Shown here: positions 32,480-41,532 of the stretch, in pieces
Numbering within the stretch: position 1 is the stretch's first letter
Layout of the letters: the number at the start of each line of letters is the position of its first letter
NCBI RefSeq assembly: GCF_002234405.1
Contig: NZ_NMQT01000004.1
Span: forward strand, 1-53,677
Length of the DNA: 53,677 bases
Direction: 5' to 3'
From: Amycolatopsis thailandensis
GTDB taxonomy: Bacteria > Actinomycetota > Actinomycetes > Mycobacteriales > Pseudonocardiaceae
Notes under the pieces: model-generated
Told to the model about the DNA's origin: nothing
Database searches by the model: none
What the model saw: the letters and a program-made list of their open reading frames with translations, nothing else
Made by a program: the position numbers and the translations under genes

Positions 32480-33904
32480 TTAACCGGGGATCTCTTGGTA
32501 TGCCTGGGAAAGGCGCCGGATGCCGTCCCGCAGCTGGGTGCCCGTCGCGGCGCTGACGTAGCTCAGGCGCAGATAGGGCCCCGGCGCCTCGGCCGCGAAG
32601 TAGAGCCTGCCGGGGGTGACCGCTACTCCGGCTCGGAAAGCAGCGCTGGTCAGCGCCGTTTCGTCGGCGAAACCGGGGAGCGGCTGCCACAGGTGATACC
32701 CGCCGGTCGGGACCGGGACGGTGGCCCACGAGGGCAGGAACTCCCGCAGTGCCGAGACGGCGACGTCGCGGCGCTCCCGCAACGAGGCGGCGAGAGTCCG
32801 CAGGTGACGCGTCCAGGCGGGGGAGCTCACCAGCTCGAGCGCGGTTTCCTGCAACGGCCGCGGCACGAAGAAGCTCTCGACGGCGTGGAGGCCGCGCAGC
32901 CGTTCCAGCGCCGGGCCGCGGGCGGCCAGCGCGCTGATCCGCAGGCTCGGTGACGCCGGCTTGGTGAGCGACCGGATGTGCACCACGACGCCGTCGGGGT
33001 CGTCGGCCACGAGCGGCGGTGGGGGAGCGGGGCTGCCGGGATGCGCCATCAGCCGCGCGAAATCGTCCTCGATGACGAAAGCGCCCGCGTCCCGCGCGAT
33101 CCGCAGGACCTCGGCCCGGCGTTCGGCGCACAGCACCGCGCCGGTCGGATTCTGGAACGCGGGCTGGCAGACGAACAGGCGGGCGCCGGTGTCGCGGAAG
33201 GCGTCCGCGAGCAGTTCGGGCCGGACGCCGTCACGGTCCATCGGCACCGGGACCGGGCGCAGCCCCGAGGCCCGCGCGATGGCCAGCATGCCCGGGTACG
33301 TCGGGGATTCCACCAGCACGGGCGCGCCGGGGGCGCCGAGCGCGCGCAACGCCGTCGTCAGCGCGCTCTGCCCACCCGAGGTGACCAGCACGTTCTCGAC
33401 GTTCACCGGGCTGCCGATGTCGCGGGCGAACCAGGCCCGCAGTTCGGGCAGACCGCAGATCGGCGGCCGTGTCCACGCGCCGGGACGGCGTCCGGCGCGG
33501 GCCGACGCCGCCGCGAGCTCGCGTTCCGGCTGGAGGCTCGGATGCGTGTAGCCGCCGTTCAGGTCGATGACGCCCGACGGCGGGTCGCTCAGCGCGGTGA
33601 GCACGCCGCTCGCGTCGATCGCGCGGGTGCCGGACTGCGAGCTCAGCGCCACCTCCTGCCACGACACGTCGCCGGTCACCACCACCTCGCGGGGCGGCGG
33701 GGCGCGGAAGACACCGGCGCCGGGACGGGTGATCACCAGGCCTTCGGCGGCCAGCGCGGAGATCGCGCGCGAGACCGTCACCGGGCTCACCTTCAGCTGC
33801 CGGACCAGTTCCCGGCTGGACGGGAGCTTTCCTTCGATCGGATAGCGCTCAAGCTCGGACCTCAGCTGTGTGACCAGGCTGGCGACGCTGCTACCATCGG
33901 ACAT
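32480..33904 (-). CDS. MocR-type (GntR-HTH/aminotransferase fold) regulator
   Basis: This 474-residue regulator joins an N-terminal winged helix (GKLPSSRELVRQLKVSPVTVSRAISALAAEGLV, residues about 25-57) to a fold type I aminotransferase domain. The PLP-binding lysine is in SLTKPASPSLRIS. Earlier landmarks are SGGQSALTTALRALG and QPAFQNPTGAVL. MocR proteins sense PLP or amino-acid derivatives and usually control a divergent gene, here the EamA transporter. The ATG at 33904 overlaps the transporter's apparent ATG on the other strand. Confidence 0.93.
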   Translation of the reverse strand: MSDGSSVASLVTQLRSELERYPIEGKLPSSRELVRQLKVSPVTVSRAISALAAEGLVITRPGAGVFRAPPPREVVVTGDVSWQEVALSSQSGTRAIDASGVLTALSDPPSGVIDLNGGYTHPSLQPERELAAASARAGRRPGAWTRPPICGLPELRAWFARDIGSPVNVENVLVTSGGQSALTTALRALGAPGAPVLVESPTYPGMLAIARASGLRPVPVPMDRDGVRPELLADAFRDTGARLFVCQPAFQNPTGAVLCAERRAEVLRIARDAGAFVIEDDFARLMAHPGSPAPPPPLVADDPDGVVVHIRSLTKPASPSLRISALAARGPALERLRGLHAVESFFVPRPLQETALELVSSPAWTRHLRTLAASLRERRDVAVSALREFLPSWATVPVPTGGYHLWQPLPGFADETALTSAAFRAGVAVTPGRLYFAAEAPGPYLRLSYVSAATGTQLRDGIRRLSQAYQEIPG

Positions 33905-34799
33905 GAGACTGGATGATAGCGCTATCGCGGACCGGGCAGTAGCGGTCCGCTCCGGGACCTTGCTGGCGGCGCTGGGTGTCCTCGCCTTCTCGTTCACGTT
34001 CCCCGCCACCGTGTGGGCGCTCAAGGGCTTCGAACCCTGGACGGCCACCGGTCTGCGAAGCGTCCTCGCCGCGCTGGTCGCCGGCACCTGTCTTCGCGTC
34101 TTCCGTGTCCCGTTGCCGAGGCGGGACCAGTGGCGCGGTCTGGCCGTCGTCGCGCTCGGCTGTGTCCTGGCGTTCCCGATCCTGACCACCCTCGCGTTGC
34201 AGACGTCGTCGACGGCGCATTCCGCGGTGGTGATCGGGCTGCTGCCGATGGCCACCGCCGTCATCTCGTCGAGGCTGACCGGGCACCGGCCGTCCCGCCG
34301 GTTCTGGCTCGCCGCCGCGGTCGGCGCGAGCGCGGTGGTCGTGTTCACCGTGGGCCAGAGCGGCGGTGGACTGTCCACGGCGGACCTGTTCCTGTTCGGC
34401 GCGCTCGTGCTGTGCGCCTTCGGGTACGCCGAGGGCGGCAGGCTGGCCAGGGAGATGGCCGGCTGGCACGTCATCGCGTGGGCGCTGGTCCTCGCGCTGC
34501 CGTTCACCGCCGGGTTCGCCGTCTTCGGACTGGCGACCGAGCCGCTGCACGTCACCGGCGAGGGGATCGTCGGCCTGCTCTACGTCGCGCTCATCTCGCA
34601 GTTCGGCGGCTTCTTCGCCTGGTACCGGGGAATGGCCGAGATCGGCGTCGCGCGGGCGAGCCAGCTGCAGCTCGCCCAGCCGCTGCTGACCCTGGTCTGG
34701 GCGGTCCTGCTGCTCGGTGAGCACCTCCCGGCGGCTGCGCCCGTGACGGCGCTGATCGTCGTCGCCTGCATCGTCGTGACCCAGCGTTCGCGGAGCTAG
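33903..34799 (+). CDS. EamA/DMT family transporter
   Basis: This 298-residue inner-membrane exporter has ten predicted helices in two EamA repeats (first LLAALGVLAFSFTFPATVWALKG, last PLLTLVWAVLLLGEHLPAAAPVTALIV). It is likely to export amino acids or small metabolites and to be controlled by the divergent MocR regulator. The annotated ATG at 33903 lies within the regulator's start codon and before the GATAGCGCTATC palindrome; a downstream TTG at 33960 (LLAALGVLAF) would leave room for an untranslated leader and the operator. The exact start is unresolved. Confidence 0.9.
   Translation: MRLDDSAIADRAVAVRSGTLLAALGVLAFSFTFPATVWALKGFEPWTATGLRSVLAALVAGTCLRVFRVPLPRRDQWRGLAVVALGCVLAFPILTTLALQTSSTAHSAVVIGLLPMATAVISSRLTGHRPSRRFWLAAAVGASAVVVFTVGQSGGGLSTADLFLFGALVLCAFGYAEGGRLAREMAGWHVIAWALVLALPFTAGFAVFGLATEPLHVTGEGIVGLLYVALISQFGGFFAWYRGMAEIGVARASQLQLAQPLLTLVWAVLLLGEHLPAAAPVTALIVVACIVVTQRSRS
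33915..33926. promoter_or_regulatory. Palindromic GntR/MocR-type operator
   Basis: GATAGCGCTATC is a perfect 12-bp palindrome 11 bp from the regulator's start codon. Such GATAG/CTATC symmetric sites are typical for GntR-type winged helices, and its place between the two divergent genes suggests it controls both. Confidence 0.5.
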
Positions 34800-34855
34800 A
34801 TCAACGTCGCGAATCCGCCAGACCGCGGTGTCCGCGTGGTGATGGGCTGGAGCAC

Positions 34856-36031
34856 ATGACCGCTTCGACCCTCGACACCTCCACCCGGACCCCGCTGAAG
34901 GGATGGCTCGCCGTCCTCGCGGTGACGCTGGGGATCTTCTCCCTCGTCACCACGGAGATCCTGCCGATCGGCCTCCTGACCCCGATCGGCGAGGACTTCC
35001 GGATCACGCCGGGGACGGCGGGCCTGACCATGACCCTGCCCGGGTTCCTCGCCGCGCTCGCCGCCCCGGCCGTCACCGTCGCCGCCGGACGGCTCGACCG
35101 CCGGATCCTGCTCTGCGCGCTGATGGTGGTGCTCGCGCTGGCCGACGTCCTCGCGGCGACCGCGCAGGCCTACTGGGCGGTGCTGATCTCGCGAGTCCTG
35201 GTCGGACTGGTGATCGGCGCGTTCTGGGCGATCGGCTCCGGGCTCGCCGCGCGGCTCGTCGGACCCGGGCACGCGGGCCGCGCGACCGCGGTGATCTTCT
35301 CCGCGGTGCCGCTCGGTTCCGTGCTGGGCGTGCCCGCCGGGACCTTCGTCGGTGAGCTGTTCGGCTGGCGGGCGGCCTTCGCCGCGCTGGCGATCTTCAC
35401 GATCGGCGTCCTCGTGGCGCTGGCGTGGGCGCTGCCTCCACTGCCAGCCGAAGGCGCGACCAGGCTCGGTGTCCTGCGCGAGATGACCCGGGAGCGGGCG
35501 ACGCGGCTCGGCCTGCTCGTCACGGTGCTGGTCGTCCTCGCCCACTTCGGGACCTACACCTACATCACGCCGCTCCTGCGGCAGGTGACGCAGGTGAGCC
35601 CGGAGCTGATCACCGTCTTCCTGCTGGTCTACGGCACCGCCGGGATCGCCGGCAACTTCGTCGCCGGCGCGGCGATCGCCCGCGACCTCCGGCTGACCTT
35701 CCTCGCCGCCGCCGGGTTGATCGGGGTCGCGACGTGCGCGCTGCCGTTCGTCGGCGACTCGAAGGCCGGAGCGCTCGCGCTGCTGGTGGTCTGGGGTTTC
35801 GCCTACGGAGCCGTCCCGGTCTGTTCGGGAACGTGGTTCGCGCGCGCGGCGCCGCGGGCGCCCGAAGCGGCGTCGGTGCTGTTCACCTCGTCGTTCCAGG
35901 CGACCCTCTCGGCGGGCGCGCTGCTCGGCGGGTTCGTCGTCGACTGGGTCTCGATCCCCACCGTGATGGTCGTGGGAGGGGTGCTCGCGTCGCTCGCGGT
36001 CGGCGTGCTCAGCCGAGCGCGGTCAGCGTGA
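34856..36031 (+). CDS. MFS exporter, DHA1 (AraJ/SotB-like)
   Basis: This 391-residue transporter has 12 predicted helices, the motif TTEILPIGLLTPIGEDF in helix 1 and PLGSVLGVPAGTFVGELFGWR around helix 5, as in the sugar/drug efflux subfamily of AraJ and SotB. The loop 2-3 motif appears as AGRLDRRILL. The ATG at 34856 is preceded by GGAG. It follows the EamA gene by 56 bp on the same strand but is probably independent. Its 3' end overlaps the convergent YeiH gene by 23 bp. Confidence 0.9.
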   Translation: MTASTLDTSTRTPLKGWLAVLAVTLGIFSLVTTEILPIGLLTPIGEDFRITPGTAGLTMTLPGFLAALAAPAVTVAAGRLDRRILLCALMVVLALADVLAATAQAYWAVLISRVLVGLVIGAFWAIGSGLAARLVGPGHAGRATAVIFSAVPLGSVLGVPAGTFVGELFGWRAAFAALAIFTIGVLVALAWALPPLPAEGATRLGVLREMTRERATRLGLLVTVLVVLAHFGTYTYITPLLRQVTQVSPELITVFLLVYGTAGIAGNFVAGAAIARDLRLTFLAAAGLIGVATCALPFVGDSKAGALALLVVWGFAYGAVPVCSGTWFARAAPRAPEAASVLFTSSFQATLSAGALLGGFVVDWVSIPTVMVVGGVLASLAVGVLSRARSA

Positions 36032-36998
36032 CCAGCGCGGTGGTCCCGACCAGCAGGGTGGAGAGCAGGCCGAGCAGCAGGGCACGGCCCCCGGTGCGGA
36101 CGAGGTTCCCGATCCGGACCGCGCAGCCCAGCCCGAACAGGGCGCCGGCCAGCAGCAGCGTGCAGGCGACCTTGGCGATGTCGAGCGCGAACCCCGGCAC
36201 GATCCCGGTGCTGCGCAGGGCGGCCATCGCCAGGAAACCGAGGACGAACAGCGGGACCAGCGGCGGCCGCTTCCCGTCGGCGGGACGGTGGCGTTCGGCC
36301 ACGCCGACCGCGGCGACCATCGGGGCCAGCAGGACCACCCGGCTGAGCTTGATCACGATCGCGACCGCGATGGCGGCGCTCCCGGCCGGGGTCGCCGCGG
36401 CGACGACCTGCGCGACTTCGTGCACGGAGAGCCCGGCCCATTCGCCGATCCGGGCCGCGTCCAGGTGCAGCCAGCCGCCGATCAGCGGGACGGCCGCGAT
36501 GGCGAGCCCGCCGTAGAAGGTGACCAGGGCGACAGCGGTCGCGACGTCGGAATCCTCGCGTTTGACCACGCCTTCCATGGCGGCGATGGCGGACGCGCCG
36601 CAGATCGAGAACCCGGTCGCGACCAGCATCGCCAGGCCACGCGGCACGCCGAGGAGCCTGCCGAGGCCGATCGTGCCGAGGAAGGTGACACCGACCGTGA
36701 GGACGACGGCGAGCAGCGTCCCGGGCCCCAGCGCCAGGACCGACGGGAGCGAGAGCTGCAAGCCCAGCAGCACCACACCGGCGCGAAGCAGCTTCTTGGT
36801 GACCCCGGAGATCGCCTTCCGGGTCTCGTCCGACCACGACGGCAGCGAGCCGGTGAGGATGCCGAGCACGACGGCGATGGTGAGCGCGCTGACGACCGGG
36901 AACGCCGTACCGACCAGGTACGCGGCGGCCACCCCGGCACCGGTGACGGCCAAAGCGGTCAGATAGGGCTTCGTCGGTCTCGCGTGCGTGGTGCTCAT
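36009..36998 (-). CDS. YeiH/YeeI-family putative sulfate exporter
   Basis: This 329-residue membrane protein of the UPF0324 (Cons_hypoth698) family has about ten helices, with the family stretch LLRAGVVLLGLQLSLPSVLALG near residue 68 and GFSICGASAIAAMEGVV near residue 122. Family members are proposed to export sulfate or sulfonates and are commonly paired with LysR regulators, as here. The ATG at 36998 (MSTTHARP) is used; the open frame upstream crosses the divergent promoter. It is divergent from the LysR gene with 71 bp between starts. Confidence 0.9.
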   Translation of the reverse strand: MSTTHARPTKPYLTALAVTGAGVAAAYLVGTAFPVVSALTIAVVLGILTGSLPSWSDETRKAISGVTKKLLRAGVVLLGLQLSLPSVLALGPGTLLAVVLTVGVTFLGTIGLGRLLGVPRGLAMLVATGFSICGASAIAAMEGVVKREDSDVATAVALVTFYGGLAIAAVPLIGGWLHLDAARIGEWAGLSVHEVAQVVAAATPAGSAAIAVAIVIKLSRVVLLAPMVAAVGVAERHRPADGKRPPLVPLFVLGFLAMAALRSTGIVPGFALDIAKVACTLLLAGALFGLGCAVRIGNLVRTGGRALLLGLLSTLLVGTTALVTLTALG

Positions 36999-37069
36999 GG
37001 TCCGAGCCTCGCCCGGACGGGGTGGCGTCGGTAGCCGGGAATGCGAGGGGTAGGTCATACACTCGGGCT

Positions 37070-37975
37070 ATGACCGCACCCGACCTGGACTCTCTCCGCC
37101 TGCTGGTACTCGTGGACGAGCTCGGCAGCATCGGGCAGGCGGCGGCCAGTCTCGGGATCGCTCAGCCGTCGGCGAGCAAACGACTGTCCACAGTCGAGCG
37201 ACGGCTCGGGCTGGTGCTGGTCGACCGTACGCGGCGGGGGTCCGCGCTCACCCCCGACGGCCGGGTCATCGCGGGCTGGGCGCAGCGCGTGCTGTCCGAA
37301 CTCGACGGTCTGCTCGACGGTGCCGAAGCGCTGCGCACCCAGCACGAGGCGCAGCTGCGGGTCGCCGCGAGCATGACACTGGCCGAATATCTGGTGCCGG
37401 GCTGGATCGGCGAGCTCAAACGCGGCGACCCCGGGCTCTACCTCGGCCTGGAGGTCACCAACTCCGATCAGGCCGCGGAACTGGCGAGGGAGGGCAAGGT
37501 CGACCTCGGATTCGTCGAGTCGCCCGGTTCCTTGCCCGGACTTTCGTCGAGGCGGGTGGCCACCGATCACCTGGTCCTCGTCGTGCCCGGAAGTCATCCG
37601 TGGGCGCGCAAGCGCCGTCCCGTGACCGCGGCCGAACTGGCGATCACACCACTCGTGGTCCGCGAACCTGGTTCCGGGACAAGGGAGACCGTGGACGCCG
37701 CGCTGCGCAAGGCCGGGGTCGGACCGGCGAAACCGTTGCTGGAACTGGGTTCCGCCTCCGCGGTCGGCAACGCGGTGATCGCGGGTGCCGGTCCGGCGGT
37801 GATCAGTGAACTCGCCATCGTCCGGGACGTCGCCGAAGGGAGGCTCGTCCCGGTCGCCGTCGAGGGTGTCGACTTCGGCCGGGAACTGCGCGCGGTGTGG
37901 CCCGCCGGGCGGCGGCTCGCCGGACCGGCCGCGGCGTTGCTGGCGATCGCGGTCCGGAACGCGAAATCCCGATGA
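37070..37975 (+). CDS. LysR-family transcriptional regulator
   Basis: This 301-residue LysR-type regulator has the N-terminal winged helix (LLVLVDELGSIGQAAASLGIAQPSASKRLSTVERRLGLVLVDR) and the periplasmic-binding-like effector domain, with REPGSGTRETVDAALRKAGV as the typical ligand-pocket segment. It probably controls the divergent YeiH gene; homologous pairs respond to sulfur or phosphonate-like compounds in some bacteria, but the inducer here is unknown. The ATG at 37070 lacks a clear ribosome binding site, so the transcript may be leaderless. Confidence 0.92.
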   Translation: MTAPDLDSLRLLVLVDELGSIGQAAASLGIAQPSASKRLSTVERRLGLVLVDRTRRGSALTPDGRVIAGWAQRVLSELDGLLDGAEALRTQHEAQLRVAASMTLAEYLVPGWIGELKRGDPGLYLGLEVTNSDQAAELAREGKVDLGFVESPGSLPGLSSRRVATDHLVLVVPGSHPWARKRRPVTAAELAITPLVVREPGSGTRETVDAALRKAGVGPAKPLLELGSASAVGNAVIAGAGPAVISELAIVRDVAEGRLVPVAVEGVDFGRELRAVWPAGRRLAGPAAALLAIAVRNAKSR

Positions 37976-38346
37976 GTCCATTCCTGTCCTTCTGTGAACG
38001 GCCCTTCATTCGCGCGTGATACCGAAAGCCCTGTCCGCGTGGATACCGACGATAGGGCGAATCGTTCTCAATTCCCCGGAATGGGCGAGTGTCGCCATTT
38101 ACGGCGTACTGGCGAATAGGGAACCGTGAACTCCGGGTAACAGACCGGATGGCGTATCGGCTGTTGGGACACCTGGTCGTTGACGACATTTCCCTGGTAC
38201 TGCGGGAAAACTCGGCGATCCTCGCGTTTCGCAGGCCGGCGTACGGCCATCCGGTTCCTGTGACCGGAAATCCTACTGCCGAGTATTGACGTGAAGCCGC
38301 ACCTGCGTTTAAGTCGCTTCGTGGCTCCGACACTTCTCCTGCCCCA
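37976..38346. other. Intergenic region of lower G/C without recognisable gene
   Basis: About 370 bp between the LysR stop and the polyketide remnants. ORFs of 60-100 codons exist on both strands but have neither ribosome binding sites nor recognisable domains, and the base composition is less G/C-rich than coding neighbours. A half-palindrome like those elsewhere (GGCCCTTCATTCG) is at about 38001. It may hold the former promoter region of the decayed cluster. Confidence 0.4.
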
Positions 38347-38490
38347 TTGTCGACCGGTACGGCGGATCTGTTCATCGCGGCGCATCCCTTCGGCGCCGGC
38401 CTGATGCGGGACTGCGCCCGGCGCGGGATCGAACCGATCGACCCCGGAGAAGGCCTCACCGCCGTCACCTGCACCGCCTCGGGGTGGTGA
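38347..38490 (+). pseudogene. Short in-frame tail preceding the synthase remnant
   Basis: An in-frame segment ends GTADLFIAAHPFGAG ... LTAVTCTASGW and stops at 38488-38490, three bases before the synthase start. It has high G/C third positions, unlike the region before it, and reads like the C-terminus of a once longer protein whose front has been lost near 38300-38346. A TTG at 38347 is the first possible start, giving 47 residues. I cannot name the family. Confidence 0.35.
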
Positions 38491-38493
38491 CCG

Positions 38494-41388
38494 GTGGCCG
38501 AAACACCCCCGATCGCGATCGTCGGGATGTCGGCGGGCCGCTGGGACCCGGGCGCCGAATCCGATCAGCTGATCGCGCTGCGGGTGGCCGCGCAGGCCAT
38601 CGCCGACGCCGGCGGCGAGCAGCGGCTGCCCGCCGACCGGCAGCGGACCGGCGTCATCCTCGGCCGCGGCGTGATGCCCGAAGCCCCCGAAGCCGGGATC
38701 GGGCTAGTGCCCGACCTGGCCGCCTCCCGGCTGGCGAACCGGCTCGACCTGCGCGGCCCCGCCTACACGGTGGACGCCGCCTGCGCGTCGTCGCTCGTCG
38801 CCGTCGACCACGCCGTGCGCGAACTGGCGACCGGGCGCTGCGACGTGGTGCTGGCCGGTGACGCGCACCATTGCCACGACGTCACCGGCGTCGTCGTGCT
38901 GAAGCGGTTCGAAGACGCCGAACGCGACGGCGACCGGGTCTACGCCGTCGTCACCGGCACCGGCGTGGCCGGCGATGGCCGGACCACCGCGGAGGTGGTC
39001 GGGCAGCCCGCGGTGGGCGTCGCCGGATTGGTCAAGGCCGCTTTGGCCGTGTACCACGGGGTTCTCCCACCGACCTCGTACTGCGAGGAGCCGCCCGCCG
39101 GTGCGAAGGTGTGGCAGACCGACGACCGGCGGCTCGTGCGCCGGGCCGGGATCAACGCCCACGTCGTCCTGGAACAGGCCGCGGCGCGGGCGGCCGTCAC
39201 GGTCTCCGAACCCGAACGTGTGCTGCGGTTGTCCGCGCCGACCGTCGCCGAGATGGGCTGCCTGCTCGACCGGGACGACCTCCTGAGCGACGGCGAAAGC
39301 GGACGCGGCCGGATCCGGCTCGGCCTTGTGGATCCGACGCCCAAGCGGCTCAACCTGGCCAGGAAAGTGGTCGCGAAGGGCAGGTCCTGGCGCGGTCGCA
39401 ACGACCTCTGGTTCGTCCCGGAACCGCTGCTCGGCGCGGCAGGCGGCAAGCTCGCGTTCGTCTTCCCCGGCCTGGAGAACGACTTCGAGGCCCATGCCGA
39501 CGACGTCGCCCGGCACTTCGGCCTTCGCTGGGATTCACCGGACGTCACCGTCGGCGGGCACGGCAAGGGTGTGTTCCGGCTGGGCAGGCTGCTCGACACG
39601 GTGTTGCGCGGGCTTCGCGTGACGCCGGACGCGGTCGCCGGGCACAGCCTGGGGGAGTGGACCGCCATGGCCGCCGCCGGGATCCACGCCGACGCGGACG
39701 TCGACGCGCTCCTGGCGGGCTTCGATCCAGACGAGTTCAAGCTGCCTGGACTGGCTTTCGCGGTGATCGGCGCGGACGCCTGCGTCGTCACGAAAGTCCT
39801 CGAAGGACAGTCCGAAGTGGTCCTCTCGCATGACAACGCGCCCAACCAGTCGATGATCTGCGGCCCTTCGGAAGCCGTCGAAGATTTCGTACTCGCCTTC
39901 CGCGCCGACGGTGTGATCTCCCAGGCGCTGCCGTTCCGGTCCGGGTTCCACAGCCCGATGCTCGCGCCGTACCTCGGCCCGATCCGCGAGGCCGCCGAGC
40001 GCTGCACCCTGCGTCCGGCGAATCTCCCGGTCTGGTCCGCCACGACGGGGGAGCGCTATCCGCCGTCGGCCAGGGAGATCCGCGCGCTGTTCGTCCGGCA
40101 CCTGCTGGAACCGGTGCGGTTCCGCGGTCTCGTCGAGAACATGTACGCGGCCGGGTTCCGCGCCTTCGTGCAGGCGGGTGCCGGTCAGCTCGGGTCGCTG
40201 ATCGGGAACACGCTGCACGACCGCGAGCACCTGGTCGTCGCCGCGCATTCCGCGCACCGGCAGGGTCTTCCGCAGCTGCTGCGGGTCGCCACCGCCTTGT
40301 GGGCCGACGGCGGCGATCCGGCGTTCGAGCTCCTGCCGGGCCGCGACGGCGGGAAGCGCGGCCGGACGATCCGCCTCGACCTCGGCGGGCCACCGCTGTC
40401 GCTGGACGAGAGCGTCTGGCGCGCCTTTCGCCCTCGCGCGGCCCGGGCGTCCACTTTGGACCGGATCGGGGAGCGCGACCCGCTGGCGGCCGAGCTGTCC
40501 GCCGCCAGGCAGGCGCCCCGCCTCCAGCCGCTGCGCACCGAACTGCGGGTCTCCGTCGAGACGATGCCGTACCTGCTCGACTATTGCGTCTTCGAACAGC
40601 CCTCCGACGCGTGGCCGGTCGTACCCGCCACGACGGTGATCGGGCACCTGATGGACTTCGCCGAACAGGCGGCGCCGGGCGGCCGCGCGGTCGAACTGGA
40701 GGACGTCCGGCTGGACCAGTGGATCGCCGCGACCCCGACGCTGGACGTGCCGGTGAACGTGGCGCCCCAGGGCACTTCCCAGGCCGGTGTGTCGCTCGGC
40801 GAGTACTCCCGGGCCGTCGTCGGCCTGGCCGCCGGGTTCCCCTCCGATCGGCCTCGGCCCTGGACGTTCCCGGACGGGAGCGAGCAGACGCCGGACCTGC
40901 TCGCCGAGCAGCTCTACACCGAGCGCTGGATGTTCCACGGGCCGAAGTACCAGGGCGTCGAGGACCTGGTCGCGGTGGGTGAGCGGCACGTGCGCGGAGT
41001 ACTGCGGACCCCCGAGGCGCCGGGGGCGCTGCTGGACAACGCCGGCCAGCTGCTCGGGTACTGGATCATGTCCCGGCTGAGCGATCGCACCACGGTGTTC
41101 CCGGTGGGGATGCGGCGGATCCGGTTCTACGGCGAGCACCCCTTGCCGGGGGAGCGGCTCGACTGTGTCGTCCGCGTCGTCTCGGTCACCGGCTCGGAAC
41201 TCGAAGCCGACGTCCAGCTGGTCCACCGCGGCCGGGTGTGGGCGCAGATCGAGGGCTGGCGTGATCGCCGGTTCGACAGCGACCCGGTGGTCCGCGTTCG
41301 GCCGCGCGAAACCCGACCGGATCGCGGCCGCGGTGACCAAGGTGCTGGACGATCCGGCGTATCGCTCGGCCGCCGCAAAGGTGGGTGA
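38494..41388 (+). pseudogene. Degenerate KS-AT-DH polyketide/PUFA-type synthase, 3' truncated
   Basis: The 964-codon frame starts with IAIVGMS of a ketosynthase. The active Cys is kept (VDAACASSL), but the domain is only about 215 residues instead of about 420, because the HGTGT and K...GH segments with both catalytic His are absent. An apparently intact acyltransferase follows (AGHSLGEW nucleophile, FRSGFHSPM). The double-hotdog dehydratase region has VETMPYLLDYCVF where a catalytic His would be expected after Asp, and a late LDNAGQLLGYW. The plan recalls PfaB/PfaC-type synthases. The last 35 or so residues are out of frame with the real continuation, a glycosyltransferase tail, so the 3' end is lost. 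It is probably non-functional for chain building, though the AT may fold. Confidence 0.65.
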
Positions 41389-41452
41389 CTCGTTCCGGGA
41401 GGCGGGCGGGGCGTCGACGGCGGCCGACCACCTGGAGGCCCTACTCGGCTAG
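41291..41452 (+). pseudogene. C-terminal remnant of a UGT/MGT-type glycosyltransferase
   Basis: In the frame ending at TAG 41450-41452 the product reads AKPDRIAAAVTKVLDDPAYR and continues [27 protein letters not shown], the standard C-terminus of macrolide-type glycosyltransferases. It joins the synthase in a different frame at about 41290-41306, so an out-of-frame deletion has fused two cluster genes. The rest of the transferase is missing. Confidence 0.65.
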
Positions 41453-41532
41453 CCCTTGAAAAGCTCGCGTGTAGGGACTCTCCTGGAGGGGTACCAGCTT
41501 TCCGAAGGTGTGTCCTCGTGCTGGGAGTCGCC

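Noticed and set aside
38068..38385. ORFs on both strands in the gap before the polyketide remnants
   Set aside because: Neither has an initiation signal or recognisable domain, and the two strands cannot both be coding; treated as non-coding.
41339..41388. Last residues of the synthase frame as a real C-terminus
   Set aside because: The sequence here codes in another frame for a glycosyltransferase tail, so the synthase ending is an out-of-frame read-through.
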